A DNA stretch of 64,000 bases from Algicola sp. (GCA_018222915.1 JAAEZI010000005.1:51836-115835); one strand, 5' to 3'; shown: positions 8,300 to 17,471, counted from the first letter of the stretch. The notes: generated by a model not told the origin, from the letters alone. Program-made: numbers and translations.

Positions 8300-8908
8300 T
8301 TTTAAATCTTGTAGTTGCTCCAAATTGTTCACTGGATTTTCATTGTATTGGAGTGTCCATCCCATTGATTTGGTGAGGATGAAGAATTTAGCCAATTCAC
8401 TGATGAGTCGATTTTGTGCATTGGATTTAAGATCGGAAGCTTCTATCTTTTTTAATAAAGATTTTTGTACTGTCTGTTTAATGGCATTGTAATCCTTAGC
8501 CTCAAATTGATTGAGGAAATCGGCTTGAATATCATAATATTCGAAATCTGGACTTATTTTAATTTCTTCTTTTGGAATACTTAAAATTCGCAACACTTTT
8601 TGAAGCTCATCTATTTCATATTCGATTTGATTTAAGTCATAACCTATTGTGACATCCGCATTAACAACGACAATCGCTTTTTTCTCAGCTTCTATTAAAT
8701 CGCCAAAAATCGCTTTAGAGTTTTTATATGTAAACACCTCAGAAAAATGTCCTTCAGTCACCACTAACTTTCCCACATTTTTCACCTGTTCTTGTATGAG
8801 TGCGGTGTTTTCCTTGAGCGTTATTTCATCTTTCCGCTTATCACCACAGTACTTAAAAGTGAGCAAAATAAGCAAAGTGATAACGATTCCAAAAAGAATT
8901 TTTCGCAT
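8294..8908 (-). CDS. DUF4230 family membrane-anchored protein
   Basis: A 204-residue protein with one N-terminal membrane segment (about residues 4-20) and an exported remainder. The body resembles DUF4230, a family of unknown function common in Bacteroidota; the stretch KKAIVVVNADVTIGYDL is characteristic. It follows gldC by nine bases and may belong to the gldB-gldC transcription unit. No enzymatic motif is visible. Confidence 0.75.
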   Translation of the reverse strand: MRKILFGIVITLLILLTFKYCGDKRKDEITLKENTALIQEQVKNVGKLVVTEGHFSEVFTYKNSKAIFGDLIEAEKKAIVVVNADVTIGYDLNQIEYEIDELQKVLRILSIPKEEIKISPDFEYYDIQADFLNQFEAKDYNAIKQTVQKSLLKKIEASDLKSNAQNRLISELAKFFILTKSMGWTLQYNENPVNNLEQLQDLKL

Positions 8909-8917
8909 AGTTTTCTT

Positions 8918-9253
8918 TTACTTATTCAACTCCAATTTTTCTGCAAAATAATCACAGAAATCTTTCATTGTGGCTGTCATTTTCTCATCTTGAGTTGCCC
9001 TGTGAAATGTGTTAGACATTTCCACTAAGGTCTGATGAAAAAATTGCTTCATTTCGTCTACAGGCATGTCCTTGGTCCAAAGATCAATTCGCAAGGTCTC
9101 TTTGGCTTTAGAATCCCACACAGAAAGCATTACTGCCTTGGCTTCTTCCTGAGATATACCGCCATCTTCCGCTGACCAATGCAATTTTTCAGGAACTCTA
9201 TTTTCATCGAGTTCTACGCTTAGTTCTATTTTTGAAGTATGTGTTTCTGCCAT
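8918..9253 (-). CDS. gldC: Gliding motility protein GldC
   Basis: GldC is a small cytoplasmic protein that increases efficiency of gliding in Flavobacterium but is not strictly essential. The 111-residue product starts with the conserved TSKIELSVELDENRVPEKL and continues with the family's KEVMLSVWD-like segment. Its ATG overlaps the gldB stop codon by one base, reproducing the gldB-gldC pairing known in flavobacteria. This is one of the clearest taxonomic markers in the window. Confidence 0.92.
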   Translation of the reverse strand: MAETHTSKIELSVELDENRVPEKLHWSAEDGGISQEEAKAVMLSVWDSKAKETLRIDLWTKDMPVDEMKQFFHQTLVEMSNTFHRATQDEKMTATMKDFCDYFAEKLELNK

Positions 9254-10212
9254 TATTTAGGTGGTTTATAGTTTGAATTGTTAAAAATTTCTATCGCCTC
9301 TGTTTGCAACATTTGCTCTAAGGTGACGTCATTGTTTTTCATGTAAGCTCTCACAATTTGCCAACCTATATATTGGCCCAATCGACCTGGAGTTTCACGG
9401 TCCAATTCCAAGTAGAACTTTGTAAAAGGCGCCTCAGCAATAAATCGACCAGGCAAACTGCTATCGGTGTCGTACAACATTTCGTGGGATACAAAATGCC
9501 GCCATATCATATCTTCATTAACTTGAGCAAATTCCAACTGATCCTCCGTATACCCAATTTTTTCAGCATCTGTTTTAAAAGGAATCACTTTATCCTTAAA
9601 GTATAATTGCTTTCCAAAATAGATCATTTCGTCCAATAATGTTTTCTTTTGAAGCTGAAAAATGTAACGCTCACTGTAAGCTTTGGCTAAGTCGACCACG
9701 ATCTGTGATGCCTTCATGTTTTCAGTTAAATACCGTGGAATTCCATCATAAAATTCATGATTTGTTCCGAGATAGTTATCAATAGCAATTAAAACAATCG
9801 TATCTGTAACAACGACTTTATTTCTATAATCGACAAAGTTCGAAAGTGTTACAACTCTTGGTTCAGAGAAGGTTTTATCGTAATACTTCAGGTGTTGAAA
9901 CAAGCGTTCAATGTCTAAAGTTTCAGACTTAAAATCATCAAATACTTCCCCAATCGCTTTATTCAATCCAATTTGCAATGTATCCTGCATTCTCTCTACC
10001 CAAACTGAATCTGGAATTCGGTTTGAGAACAAAAAAGGAAATGCCTTTTTTAACTCGTCCAAATTATCAGGTGCTGTATTCGCAAAGGCACGATCGAATC
10101 GTTCAACCATCACATTGGTGTCAATTTTAGCAATTTCAGAGGCAACGCCATCGTCATTTTTACAATTAAAAAGTATGAGAAAAACTAGAGTTAATAAAGC
10201 TATTTGTTTCAT
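9253..10212 (-). CDS. gldB: Gliding motility lipoprotein GldB
   Basis: GldB is a lipoprotein needed for type IX secretion-dependent gliding. The N-terminus is a lipoprotein signal with a probable lipidated Cys17 (LILFNC), followed by KNDD, acidic residues suited to outer-membrane sorting. The 319-residue length and the VERFDRAF and FPFLF elements near residues 36-68 fit the family. It is translationally coupled to gldC. The 104-base gap upstream to nadE holds the divergent promoters. Confidence 0.92.
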   Translation of the reverse strand: MKQIALLTLVFLILFNCKNDDGVASEIAKIDTNVMVERFDRAFANTAPDNLDELKKAFPFLFSNRIPDSVWVERMQDTLQIGLNKAIGEVFDDFKSETLDIERLFQHLKYYDKTFSEPRVVTLSNFVDYRNKVVVTDTIVLIAIDNYLGTNHEFYDGIPRYLTENMKASQIVVDLAKAYSERYIFQLQKKTLLDEMIYFGKQLYFKDKVIPFKTDAEKIGYTEDQLEFAQVNEDMIWRHFVSHEMLYDTDSSLPGRFIAEAPFTKFYLELDRETPGRLGQYIGWQIVRAYMKNNDVTLEQMLQTEAIEIFNNSNYKPPK

Positions 10213-10316
10213 GTACTGAATTTATAAAAACTTAATCGAGTAAATTTTTATTACTAACGCTATTAGGTTATTTTTGTTTTGCAAAGGTACTCAATTAGAC
10301 TAAAACACTCATTAAA

Positions 10317-11105
10317 ATGCAAACAGAAAAAGTTATTGATCATATCGTAAAATGGTTAAAAGATTATGCCAATAATGCTGGTATGAAAGGATTTGTAGTT
10401 GGGATTTCTGGTGGTATTGATTCTGCAGTGACCTCAACGCTTTGCGCTAAAACCGGATTAGAGGTATTGTGTATTGAAATGCCCATTCATCAGGCAGCAA
10501 GTCATGTAAGTAGAGCTCAGGAACACATTGAACAATTAAAACAACGTTTTCAAAATGTTAGAGACACCAGAGTGGATTTAACGCCTGTTTTTGAAGAATT
10601 TAAAACTGAAGTCTCCTTAGATGGTAAACAGGCCACTGTAGATATGGCCTTAGCCAACACAAGGGCGAGATTAAGAATGACCACTTTGTATTACCATGCT
10701 GGTCTTTTAGGTTTATTGGTGGCAGGAACTGGAAATAAGGTCGAGGATTTTGGCGTTGGGTTTTACACGAAATATGGCGATGGTGGTGTCGATTTGAGTC
10801 CGATAGCAGACTTACTGAAGTCGGAGGTTTATCAACTGGGAGCGTTCCTAGATGTGCCTGATTCTATTATGGCAGCCGCACCAAGTGATGGTTTGTTTGG
10901 TGATGCTAGAAGTGATGAAGACCAAATTGGGGCATCGTATCCAGAACTGGAATGGGCGATGGCCATGAAAGACCAAGGAAAAACAGAAGCCGATTTTGAA
11001 GGACGTCAAAAAGAAGTGTTTCAGATATTTATGAGATATAATCGATCGAACACACATAAAATGATTCCTATTCCAATTTGCGAAATCCCTAATAATTTAA
11101 AATAA
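10317..11105 (+). CDS. nadE: NH3-dependent NAD+ synthetase
   Basis: Converts deamido-NAD, ATP and ammonia to NAD. The PP-loop SGGIDS is at residues 31-36 and the product has no glutaminase domain (262 residues), so it is the ammonia-using form. The GTGNKVEDFGVGF and TKYGDGGVDLSPI segments around residues 138-160 are characteristic. A TATTTTTG -7 element at 10269-10276 lies about 40 bases upstream of the ATG. It is transcribed divergently from gldB. Confidence 0.94.
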   Translation: MQTEKVIDHIVKWLKDYANNAGMKGFVVGISGGIDSAVTSTLCAKTGLEVLCIEMPIHQAASHVSRAQEHIEQLKQRFQNVRDTRVDLTPVFEEFKTEVSLDGKQATVDMALANTRARLRMTTLYYHAGLLGLLVAGTGNKVEDFGVGFYTKYGDGGVDLSPIADLLKSEVYQLGAFLDVPDSIMAAAPSDGLFGDARSDEDQIGASYPELEWAMAMKDQGKTEADFEGRQKEVFQIFMRYNRSNTHKMIPIPICEIPNNLK

Positions 11106-11241
11106 TCCTTGAATTTAATATCGTTAAAAATGGGTTATGTTGATTTTTTTACTAATTTTGCATTGCAAATCTCCACATTCTTGAATTTATTGATATAAGT
11201 TCTGGCACTCTATTACTAACTAACCAAAAAATTTATGTATC

Positions 11242-11871
11242 ATGATTAAGGTATTAATCGTTGACAATCATCCTATCGTCACTACTGGCTTTCAGTTGTT
11301 ATATGAAAATCATGAAGACATCAAAATAGTCGGTACTGTAGGGAGTGGTGTTGAAATCTTTGAATTTGTAAGAAGACATGACGTGGATGTTATCGTCTCC
11401 GAAATTGAATTACCTGAATTAAATGGTATCACGGCTTTAAGAGCTATTAAAAAAGAGCACAGCCATATTAATATTGTGATGTTCAGTTATCATCCTGAAG
11501 AAATTTATGCCATAAGCACTATTAAAGCAGGTGCTTCCGGCTATGTCTCTAAATCTGCACCTATAGATGTTATTACCAAGGCTATTAAACTGGCTGCTGA
11601 AGGTGAAATACATTTGAGTAATAAAATGTCCAAACATCTCAATTACAATGACACCAAGCAATCTAAGAGTAGAATTTACAAACGTCTTTCAACACGCGAA
11701 GTTGAAGTTCTTAAATTATTGTCTTCCGGTAAGAAGAACAAGGAAATTGCACAAGAATTAAACATCAACGAAAAAACAGTCAGTACCTATAAAGCTAGGT
11801 TGTTTAAAAAATTGAATGTTAACAACCTCATTGACTTGGTAAATCAAGGGAAGCAATTGGATCTGACTTAA
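11242..11871 (+). CDS. NarL/FixJ-type response regulator with Glu at the phospho site
   Basis: Receiver domain (about residues 1-118) followed by a LuxR-type helix-turn-helix (about 148-205, LSTREVEVLKLLSSGKKNKE). The conserved Lys104 (VSKSA) and the Asp8 of the acidic pocket are present, but the second acidic residue is Asn9 (usually Asp), and the phospho-accepting Asp is replaced by Glu54 in SEIELPELNG. Such a regulator may be phosphorylation-independent or locked in an active-like state. No histidine kinase is nearby. A TAATTTTG -7 element lies at 11153-11160. It converges with dnaG and the two stops overlap by four bases. Confidence 0.88.
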   Translation: MIKVLIVDNHPIVTTGFQLLYENHEDIKIVGTVGSGVEIFEFVRRHDVDVIVSEIELPELNGITALRAIKKEHSHINIVMFSYHPEEIYAISTIKAGASGYVSKSAPIDVITKAIKLAAEGEIHLSNKMSKHLNYNDTKQSKSRIYKRLSTREVEVLKLLSSGKKNKEIAQELNINEKTVSTYKARLFKKLNVNNLIDLVNQGKQLDLT

Positions 11872-13835
11872 ATTTTACCTCCAACAACTTTACCCAGTTT
11901 TCTAGACAACAACATTTTTAGTCCTAAATAATCTTTAACATCTTCCAATATCCCTCTGGTATTTGTCTCTTCACGCAAGGTATCATTTTGATACTCGGCC
12001 ACTTTTTTATCAATGAGATAACACCTTAGCGTTAAAATCGTTTGTGTAACTAATTGCGCTATGGTATGTTTTTTTTCCTTTGGAATGATGTTATTACGCT
12101 CCCAATCATGCAGATTGTAACGCTCATCATTCATCAAAATAGTAGTGACGTCACTAGCTAATTGTTGCTCCAGTTGATTGACAAAATTCTTGGTAGAAAA
12201 CTCTGGATCTTGGTGAAGCGTATCAATAATAGTGTAATACAATGACTTAAAATTCGGATTGGAGAATTGCATTTCATCCTCTTGCAAATCAAGATATATT
12301 TTTTCAAAAACTTTAGCGTTATGCACAACGGGTTCTAGTTTCAGCTCACCATCATCCGTTTCTTTTAAAACCAAATCTTCAAAATCTTCAGTTTCGGTCC
12401 CGTACAACAATAAGATTTCAATAATCTTCCGTTCTAGCTCATATTGCAAATCCACCTTAGGTGCTTTAGGTTCGGGCTTCACAACATTAAAAGCCTTTTG
12501 TTCAGACTTATAAGCTTTTTGACTCTCCTGAGCGTCCTTTTTATTCATCTGTGCCAAGGTACTGAAGAGCACCTCTTCGCTAATATCCATGATGCGAGAA
12601 CACTCTTGAATATAGATTTCCTTTTTTATCTGGTCTGGAATTTTTGAAATACTGTTGACGATATCCCTAATGGTTTCCGCTTTCTTTATAGGATCATTGT
12701 TCGCTTCCTTTATCAGTAGCGATGCTTTAAACTGAATAAAATCTTTGGAGTGGTCTTCGAGAAACTCTTTTAATTCTTCAAGCGTGTTTTGTTTCGCAAA
12801 ACTATCTGGGTCTTCACCTTCAGGAAATGAACATACTTTGACATTCATCCCTTGTTCCAAAATAAGATCAATCCCGCGGAGCGATGCTCGAATACCAGCA
12901 GCATCTCCATCAAAAAGCACGGTAATATTGTTGGTAAGACGATTAATGAGTCGTATCTGTTCTGGTGTTAAAGCGGTACCTGAGGATGCCACCACATTTT
13001 TGATACCTGTTTGATAAAACTGAATAACATCTGTATACCCCTCAACCAAGTAGCAATTATCTTCTTTAGCAATGGCTTGTTTCGCATGGTAAATCCCGTA
13101 GAGAATCTTACTCTTATGATACACTTCACTCTCGGGTGAATTCAAGTATTTCGCCGCTTTTTTATCCGTTTTAAGAATGCGTCCACCAAATCCTAAAACA
13201 CGTCCGCTCATACTGTGAATTGGAAACATGACACGTCCTTTAAAACGATCAAACTGGCGTTCAGGCTTTACAATGGTTAGTCCTGTTTTTTCAAGGAAAT
13301 CTAGTTGATAGCCTTTTTTGATAGCCTCATCAGTAAATGCTTGCCATTCATCCAAGGCATAGCCCAAATTAAATTGCTTGATGGTCTCATTAGTAAAACC
13401 ACGCTCTTTAAAATAGCTTAACCCAATAGCCTGCCCTTGATCTGTTTTAAATAAGATACGCTCAAAATAGGATTGTGCAAATTCGTTGACCAAATAAAGG
13501 CTTTCGCGCTCATTAGCTTCCTGCTTTTGTTCATTGGTCTGCTCCGTTTCCTCGATTTCTATGTTATACTTCTTAGCCAAGTATTTTATAGCTTCCGGAT
13601 AGGTAAAGTGCTCATGCTCCATTAAAAATGTCACAGCATTACCTCCTTTGCCACTTGAAAAATCTTTCCAGATTTGCTTGACAGGAGACACCATAAAGCT
13701 CGGTGAACGTTCATCACTAAACGGACTCAATCCTTTGAAATTACTTCCCGCTTTTTTTAATTGCACAAAATCGCCTATAACCTCCTCTACTCGAGCGGTT
13801 TCAAAAACTTGTTCTATCGTGGATTTTGATATCAA
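11868..13835 (-). CDS. dnaG: DNA primase DnaG lacking canonical zinc ligands
   Basis: Synthesises RNA primers at the replication fork. The RNA polymerase core has the TOPRIM motifs EGYTDV and LFDGDAAG, and a helical C-terminal region for helicase contact follows. The frame is open back to an ATG at 13913, but that would run through the upstream terminator (13866-13899); a TTG at 13835 gives MISKSTIEQVFE, the usual N-terminus, and 655 residues, a normal length. In the N-terminal zinc-finger module the expected Cys-His-Cys-Cys ligands are Ser37, Ser40, Asp58 and Ser61 at exactly canonical spacing. Confidence 0.93.
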   Translation of the reverse strand: MISKSTIEQVFETARVEEVIGDFVQLKKAGSNFKGLSPFSDERSPSFMVSPVKQIWKDFSSGKGGNAVTFLMEHEHFTYPEAIKYLAKKYNIEIEETEQTNEQKQEANERESLYLVNEFAQSYFERILFKTDQGQAIGLSYFKERGFTNETIKQFNLGYALDEWQAFTDEAIKKGYQLDFLEKTGLTIVKPERQFDRFKGRVMFPIHSMSGRVLGFGGRILKTDKKAAKYLNSPESEVYHKSKILYGIYHAKQAIAKEDNCYLVEGYTDVIQFYQTGIKNVVASSGTALTPEQIRLINRLTNNITVLFDGDAAGIRASLRGIDLILEQGMNVKVCSFPEGEDPDSFAKQNTLEELKEFLEDHSKDFIQFKASLLIKEANNDPIKKAETIRDIVNSISKIPDQIKKEIYIQECSRIMDISEEVLFSTLAQMNKKDAQESQKAYKSEQKAFNVVKPEPKAPKVDLQYELERKIIEILLLYGTETEDFEDLVLKETDDGELKLEPVVHNAKVFEKIYLDLQEDEMQFSNPNFKSLYYTIIDTLHQDPEFSTKNFVNQLEQQLASDVTTILMNDERYNLHDWERNNIIPKEKKHTIAQLVTQTILTLRCYLIDKKVAEYQNDTLREETNTRGILEDVKDYLGLKMLLSRKLGKVVGGKI

Positions 13836-13865
13836 TTTATAGCATATTAAGAAGCGTAAATTTAA

Positions 13866-13899
13866 CAAAAAAAGCTCCATTTCCGAAGGAAATAGAGCT
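13866..13899 (-). terminator. Intrinsic terminator after the outer-membrane protein gene
   Basis: Read on the minus strand, AGCTCTATTTCC-TTCG-GAAATGGAGCT forms a strong hairpin (one mismatch region in an 11-base stem) followed by seven T. It sits 25 bases after the stop of the outer-membrane protein gene and 31 bases before the TTG start of dnaG, isolating the ECF sigma operon from dnaG. Confidence 0.85.
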
Positions 13900-13923
13900 G
13901 ATAATATAATCATGTTATGAACT

Positions 13924-14997
13924 TTAATCTAAGTCAAATCGCATTCCTATTGACAAGTTGTGTTGATCAAAAGCTTGGTCTTTAAACATGGGACTTAAAT
14001 CATACTTCACATACAAGCCTACACCACTGTAACCAATATATCCGCTCAATCCGTAAACAAAAGGTGATGCATTGTAATTACGTCTAATCTTTTGTTTAAC
14101 ACGATCACCATCTTCTTCAAATCGCAATTTTTGTTGGGTCCCAATATTGAAACCTGCATATCCTCCAAAACCTACTTTAAAATGATCTGAAGTACTATAT
14201 CTAAAATAATCATCGCGCTCAATCTTTCTGGAAGGTCCAAATTCAAAATGAATAGGCACAACTAAATTCGTGATTCGAAACTCTGATTCTTTTAATTCAC
14301 TCGGAAAAACTTCCAAGGTGGTTGTATTTCCATTTTGAACAAAATACCGATCACCCTTTGGTGTCAACTTATTCCATTGTACAGATAATCCATATTTGAA
14401 ACGCATGGCATTTGATTCTTTAAAAACTCTTGTTTTCCATGCCAGACCCAATTCTACGAAACCAGAGGTTAAAAAGGTATATTTATCACCAATTTTTTGT
14501 CCGTCTCCTATCGCATTATTAGCACCTAAGGCAAAGACTAAATCGCTTGTCGTACGTTTGTCATATTTTCTAGGCTTATTTTTTCTTTTGAATTTGATGC
14601 CACTAAACTCACCAAAATTATTGAATCCAATCCTTACTGCGTCCTCAATGTCATCTTCATAGATGGCATCATTGCGTTTGATTAATGCAATTTTGTTCTC
14701 AATAATGGCGATTCTGTTCTCAATGTTTGAAGCCCGTTTTTTGGCCAATTCCATCTTTTTCATTTCAGCTTCAGCTTCTGTGAGTTCACCATTTTCCATG
14801 CGTTGATTTACAGCTTCCACCTCTGCTTTTAGAAATTCCCGCTCTTCATCTTGAATCAATTTCTTTAACCTTTCAAGGTTTTCAATTTTATATTTCAACG
14901 GTGTTGAAACTGAATCTGTTTGAGTTTCTTGTGCATTCACTCGACTAACAATTAGACATAGGGTGACTAGCACTACATACTTTGTAATAGTGTTCAT
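13924..14997 (-). CDS. Outer-membrane beta-barrel protein with coiled-coil N-terminus
   Basis: A 357-residue exported protein. The start at 14997 gives MNTITKYVVLVTLCLIV and a signal peptide ending VNAQ; the frame extends 15 residues upstream into the anti-sigma gene, which I reject. Residues about 30-100 are heptad-rich, charged coiled coil (alternating Lys/Glu/Ile), then a barrel-like region with alternating aromatic residues resembles PorT/OmpA-type eight-strand barrels. It is the third gene after the ECF sigma and anti-sigma genes, so it is probably part of their envelope-stress response. Specific function unknown. Confidence 0.8.
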   Translation of the reverse strand: MNTITKYVVLVTLCLIVSRVNAQETQTDSVSTPLKYKIENLERLKKLIQDEEREFLKAEVEAVNQRMENGELTEAEAEMKKMELAKKRASNIENRIAIIENKIALIKRNDAIYEDDIEDAVRIGFNNFGEFSGIKFKRKNKPRKYDKRTTSDLVFALGANNAIGDGQKIGDKYTFLTSGFVELGLAWKTRVFKESNAMRFKYGLSVQWNKLTPKGDRYFVQNGNTTTLEVFPSELKESEFRITNLVVPIHFEFGPSRKIERDDYFRYSTSDHFKVGFGGYAGFNIGTQQKLRFEEDGDRVKQKIRRNYNASPFVYGLSGYIGYSGVGLYVKYDLSPMFKDQAFDQHNLSIGMRFDLD

Positions 14998-15022
14998 AAT
15001 GTTTGTTTTTAATTGATGTTTA

Positions 15023-15835
15023 TTATTGGTTACGCTCGGCAACTGCAGTCTTTACCGTTCGATAACTAGATTTTAAGCTTTCAAATACTCGTGTTCTAAA
15101 GGATTGTTCAATATCGTACTCTACGTCTTCGAGGAGTGCTCTTGCATCAACCGTTCTGGTAGTTTCACTATATATACGCTCACGCAAAATTTCTTTTTCT
15201 GCCTGTTTCAGAAGGGCTTCTATTTCAGAATCCGAAACAGTACCCTCTTGTAATTCTAGCCTTTTTATTTCCTGAACCACTTCAATAACCTTTGCCTCTT
15301 CCAGACTCATTGTCGCTAACACTTTTTCTTTTTGTGGCTGAGTAATAGCAGCTACAGTAGTTTCAGAATTATGGATAGATATTTTAGGATCTTCTTCAAT
15401 AACATTGACCTTGGGAACGTTTTGAGATGCCACTAGCAACTCTGATTCTTCCTTTCTAGTAGTTACTGAAGTATTCATCTCGAGTACATCCTCATTCGTC
15501 TTAATATTATCATCTATATTTTCAAACAACTCAGTAGCCAGTTTATCTTGCTGAGACTTCATAACGGGTTCCTTCTTAACATCCGTTTTCATTTCCGTTT
15601 CAACAATAACTGGTGAGATATTAGAACTTTCAGGAGATTTAAAAAACAGGGTTGTTACTAGTAACACACCAACCAAACTTGCCGCTATGCCTACATAGAG
15701 AAATAACCCTTTAGACTTACGCTTGTCACGCGACTCTAATTGATCTTCAAGTTTTCCCCAAGCATCTGCTGACGGCTGAAGCGTTCGCTTTTCTAATTTT
15801 TGTTTTATATTTTCATCAAACTTAATTGGTGCCAT
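15023..15835 (-). CDS. Probable transmembrane anti-sigma factor
   Basis: A 270-residue protein with a short cytoplasmic N-terminal segment (residues 1-44, containing a PSADAWGKLEDQL motif common in these Bacteroidota regulators), a single membrane segment at about 45-65 and a long Glu/Lys/Thr-rich periplasmic part. It overlaps the sigma gene by 14 bases and precedes an outer-membrane protein gene. That topology and position are those of an anti-sigma factor controlling the ECF sigma upstream, although no recognised zinc-binding anti-sigma domain is visible. Confidence 0.78.
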   Translation of the reverse strand: MAPIKFDENIKQKLEKRTLQPSADAWGKLEDQLESRDKRKSKGLFLYVGIAASLVGVLLVTTLFFKSPESSNISPVIVETEMKTDVKKEPVMKSQQDKLATELFENIDDNIKTNEDVLEMNTSVTTRKEESELLVASQNVPKVNVIEEDPKISIHNSETTVAAITQPQKEKVLATMSLEEAKVIEVVQEIKRLELQEGTVSDSEIEALLKQAEKEILRERIYSETTRTVDARALLEDVEYDIEQSFRTRVFESLKSSYRTVKTAVAERNQ

Positions 15836-16388
15836 AACTCGTGGTATTAATGTCTTTAATTTTCTTTTGAAGCATTTGTCTTGCCTTGAACAGTTGTGAT
15901 TTTGAGGTGCCTAATGAAATATTCAAAATTTCAGCAATCTCTTGGTGTTTGTAACCCTCTATAGCATACATCACAAACACGACCTTATAACCTTCAGGCA
16001 GCTCATCAATAAGCTGTTGAATCTGCGCCACCTCTATCTGGGATTCTACATTGTTGTACGGCTCCTGTTGTAATTGGTCCTCTTCAACCGAAAATTCCAT
16101 CTGTTTCTGTTGGCGTAAAAAAGAGATACTTTCTCTTACCATGATTCGTCTTAACCAACCTTCAAAACTTCCTTCATTTTTAAAGTTTTTCAGATTCACA
16201 AATGCTTTATAAAAAGCGTTTAACATCACAGACTCGGCATGTTGCATATCCTTTACATAATAACGACAAACACTCAACATTTTTGGCGCATGGATTTCAA
16301 ACAAAGTTTGCTGCGCATTGCGCTTTCCTTTTGCTGCCTTTTTTAAAAGGGTTGTATTGTTCTTATGATGTAATTGAATGACTTTCAA
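15822..16388 (-). CDS. ECF RNA polymerase sigma factor
   Basis: A 188-residue sigma-70 family protein with only regions 2 and 4. Region 2 includes DMQHAESVMLNAFYKAF and the FEGWLRRIMVRESISFLR block; region 4 ends with YKHQEIAEILNISLGTSKSQL, a helix-turn-helix. This domain set marks an ECF factor that directs a small regulon, probably envelope stress. It is followed by the anti-sigma gene and an outer-membrane protein gene, and is preceded by an ECF-type promoter of its own. Confidence 0.92.
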   Translation of the reverse strand: MKVIQLHHKNNTTLLKKAAKGKRNAQQTLFEIHAPKMLSVCRYYVKDMQHAESVMLNAFYKAFVNLKNFKNEGSFEGWLRRIMVRESISFLRQQKQMEFSVEEDQLQQEPYNNVESQIEVAQIQQLIDELPEGYKVVFVMYAIEGYKHQEIAEILNISLGTSKSQLFKARQMLQKKIKDINTTSYGTN

Positions 16389-16417
16389 GATTACTTATGT
16401 TTTGCCTTCTATTTATA

Positions 16418-16446
16418 TAGACGCTTTATTTAAAAAAATGGTTGCC
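16418..16446 (-). promoter_or_regulatory. ECF-type promoter, probably autoregulatory
   Basis: On the minus strand GGCAACC (16446-16440) and CGTCTA (16423-16418) are separated by 16 bases. An AAC-containing -35 and a CGTC-type -10 at 16-17 base spacing is the general pattern of ECF promoters. It lies 30-58 bases upstream of the sigma ATG, so the sigma factor probably transcribes its own operon. No TAnnTTTG element is visible here. Confidence 0.6.
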
Positions 16447-16493
16447 TGCGTGTGAAAAAAAATTACAAAATACTATATTTCAGTAATATAAAT

Positions 16494-17471
16494 TTACTTT
16501 TTTCTTTCTATTACGTAGTTCACCATCAATTTCAATGCCGATTTATATTCAGAATCTGGGTAAGTATCTAAGATTTGTAGGGCTTGGCTTTGAAACGCAT
16601 GCATTTTTTCAATCGCATAATCTAAGCCATTGTTTGTCTTGACGAAATCAATAACCTCCTTAACACGTTTCTTATTCTTGTTATGGTTTTTGACTGAATT
16701 TATAAGCCAAGCCTTTTCTTTTTTTGTGCAAGTGTTGAGAACATGAATTAAAGGCAAGGTCATTTTTTGTTCCTTAATATCGATTCCAGTAGGTTTACCA
16801 ATGGCTTCCTCGCCATAATCGAATAAGTCATCCTTAATTTGAAAAGCCATACCAATAAGCTCACCAAATTTGCGCATCGATTCAACATCTGGTGCATTGG
16901 GTTTTACGGAGGCAGCTCCCAAACTACAGCACGCGGCAATTAAGGTCGCCGTTTTTTGCCGAATAATGTCGTAATAAATTGCTTCCGTAATATCTAATTG
17001 CCGCGCCTTTTCGATTTGCAATAATTCGCCTTCACTCATTTCGCGTACTGCCACAGATATAATTTTCAATAGATCGAAATCATTATTATCAATTGATAGT
17101 AGTAAACCTTTGGACAATAAATAATCACCAATAAGAACGGCTATTTTATTTTTCCATAAGGCATTTATAGAGAAAAATCCGCGTCGTCTATTGCTATCAT
17201 CAACCACATCATCATGCACCAAAGTAGCGGTATGAATCAATTCAATAACGGCTGCTCCTCGATAAGTACGCTCACTGACTTGACCATTATCGACCATTTT
17301 AGCCACCAAGAAGACAAACATCGGACGCATTTGTTTACCCTTTCGGTTAACGATATAATGTGTAATCCGATTTAATAATGCTACCTTACTAGACATAGAT
17401 AATAGAAACTTTTGTTCGAAAAGTTCCATTTCATAGGCAATAGGCTGTTTTATTTTTTCAGTAATCTTCAA
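16494..17471 (-). CDS. All-trans polyprenyl diphosphate synthase
   Basis: Head-to-tail isoprenyl chain elongation enzyme, most likely making the side chain of menaquinone. Both Asp-rich motifs are intact: HDDVVDDSNRRRG (first Asp pair at 87-88) and QIKDDLFDYG. Length is 325 residues, normal for the octaprenyl/solanesyl group (IspB-like), but chain length cannot be read from sequence with certainty. It stands alone between the sigma operon and the divergent T9SS cargo gene. Confidence 0.9.
   Translation of the reverse strand: MKITEKIKQPIAYEMELFEQKFLLSMSSKVALLNRITHYIVNRKGKQMRPMFVFLVAKMVDNGQVSERTYRGAAVIELIHTATLVHDDVVDDSNRRRGFFSINALWKNKIAVLIGDYLLSKGLLLSIDNNDFDLLKIISVAVREMSEGELLQIEKARQLDITEAIYYDIIRQKTATLIAACCSLGAASVKPNAPDVESMRKFGELIGMAFQIKDDLFDYGEEAIGKPTGIDIKEQKMTLPLIHVLNTCTKKEKAWLINSVKNHNKNKKRVKEVIDFVKTNNGLDYAIEKMHAFQSQALQILDTYPDSEYKSALKLMVNYVIERKK

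Noticed and set aside
13836..13913. ATG at 13913 as the dnaG start.
   Set aside because: It would translate the intrinsic terminator of the preceding operon and add 26 residues not seen in DnaG.
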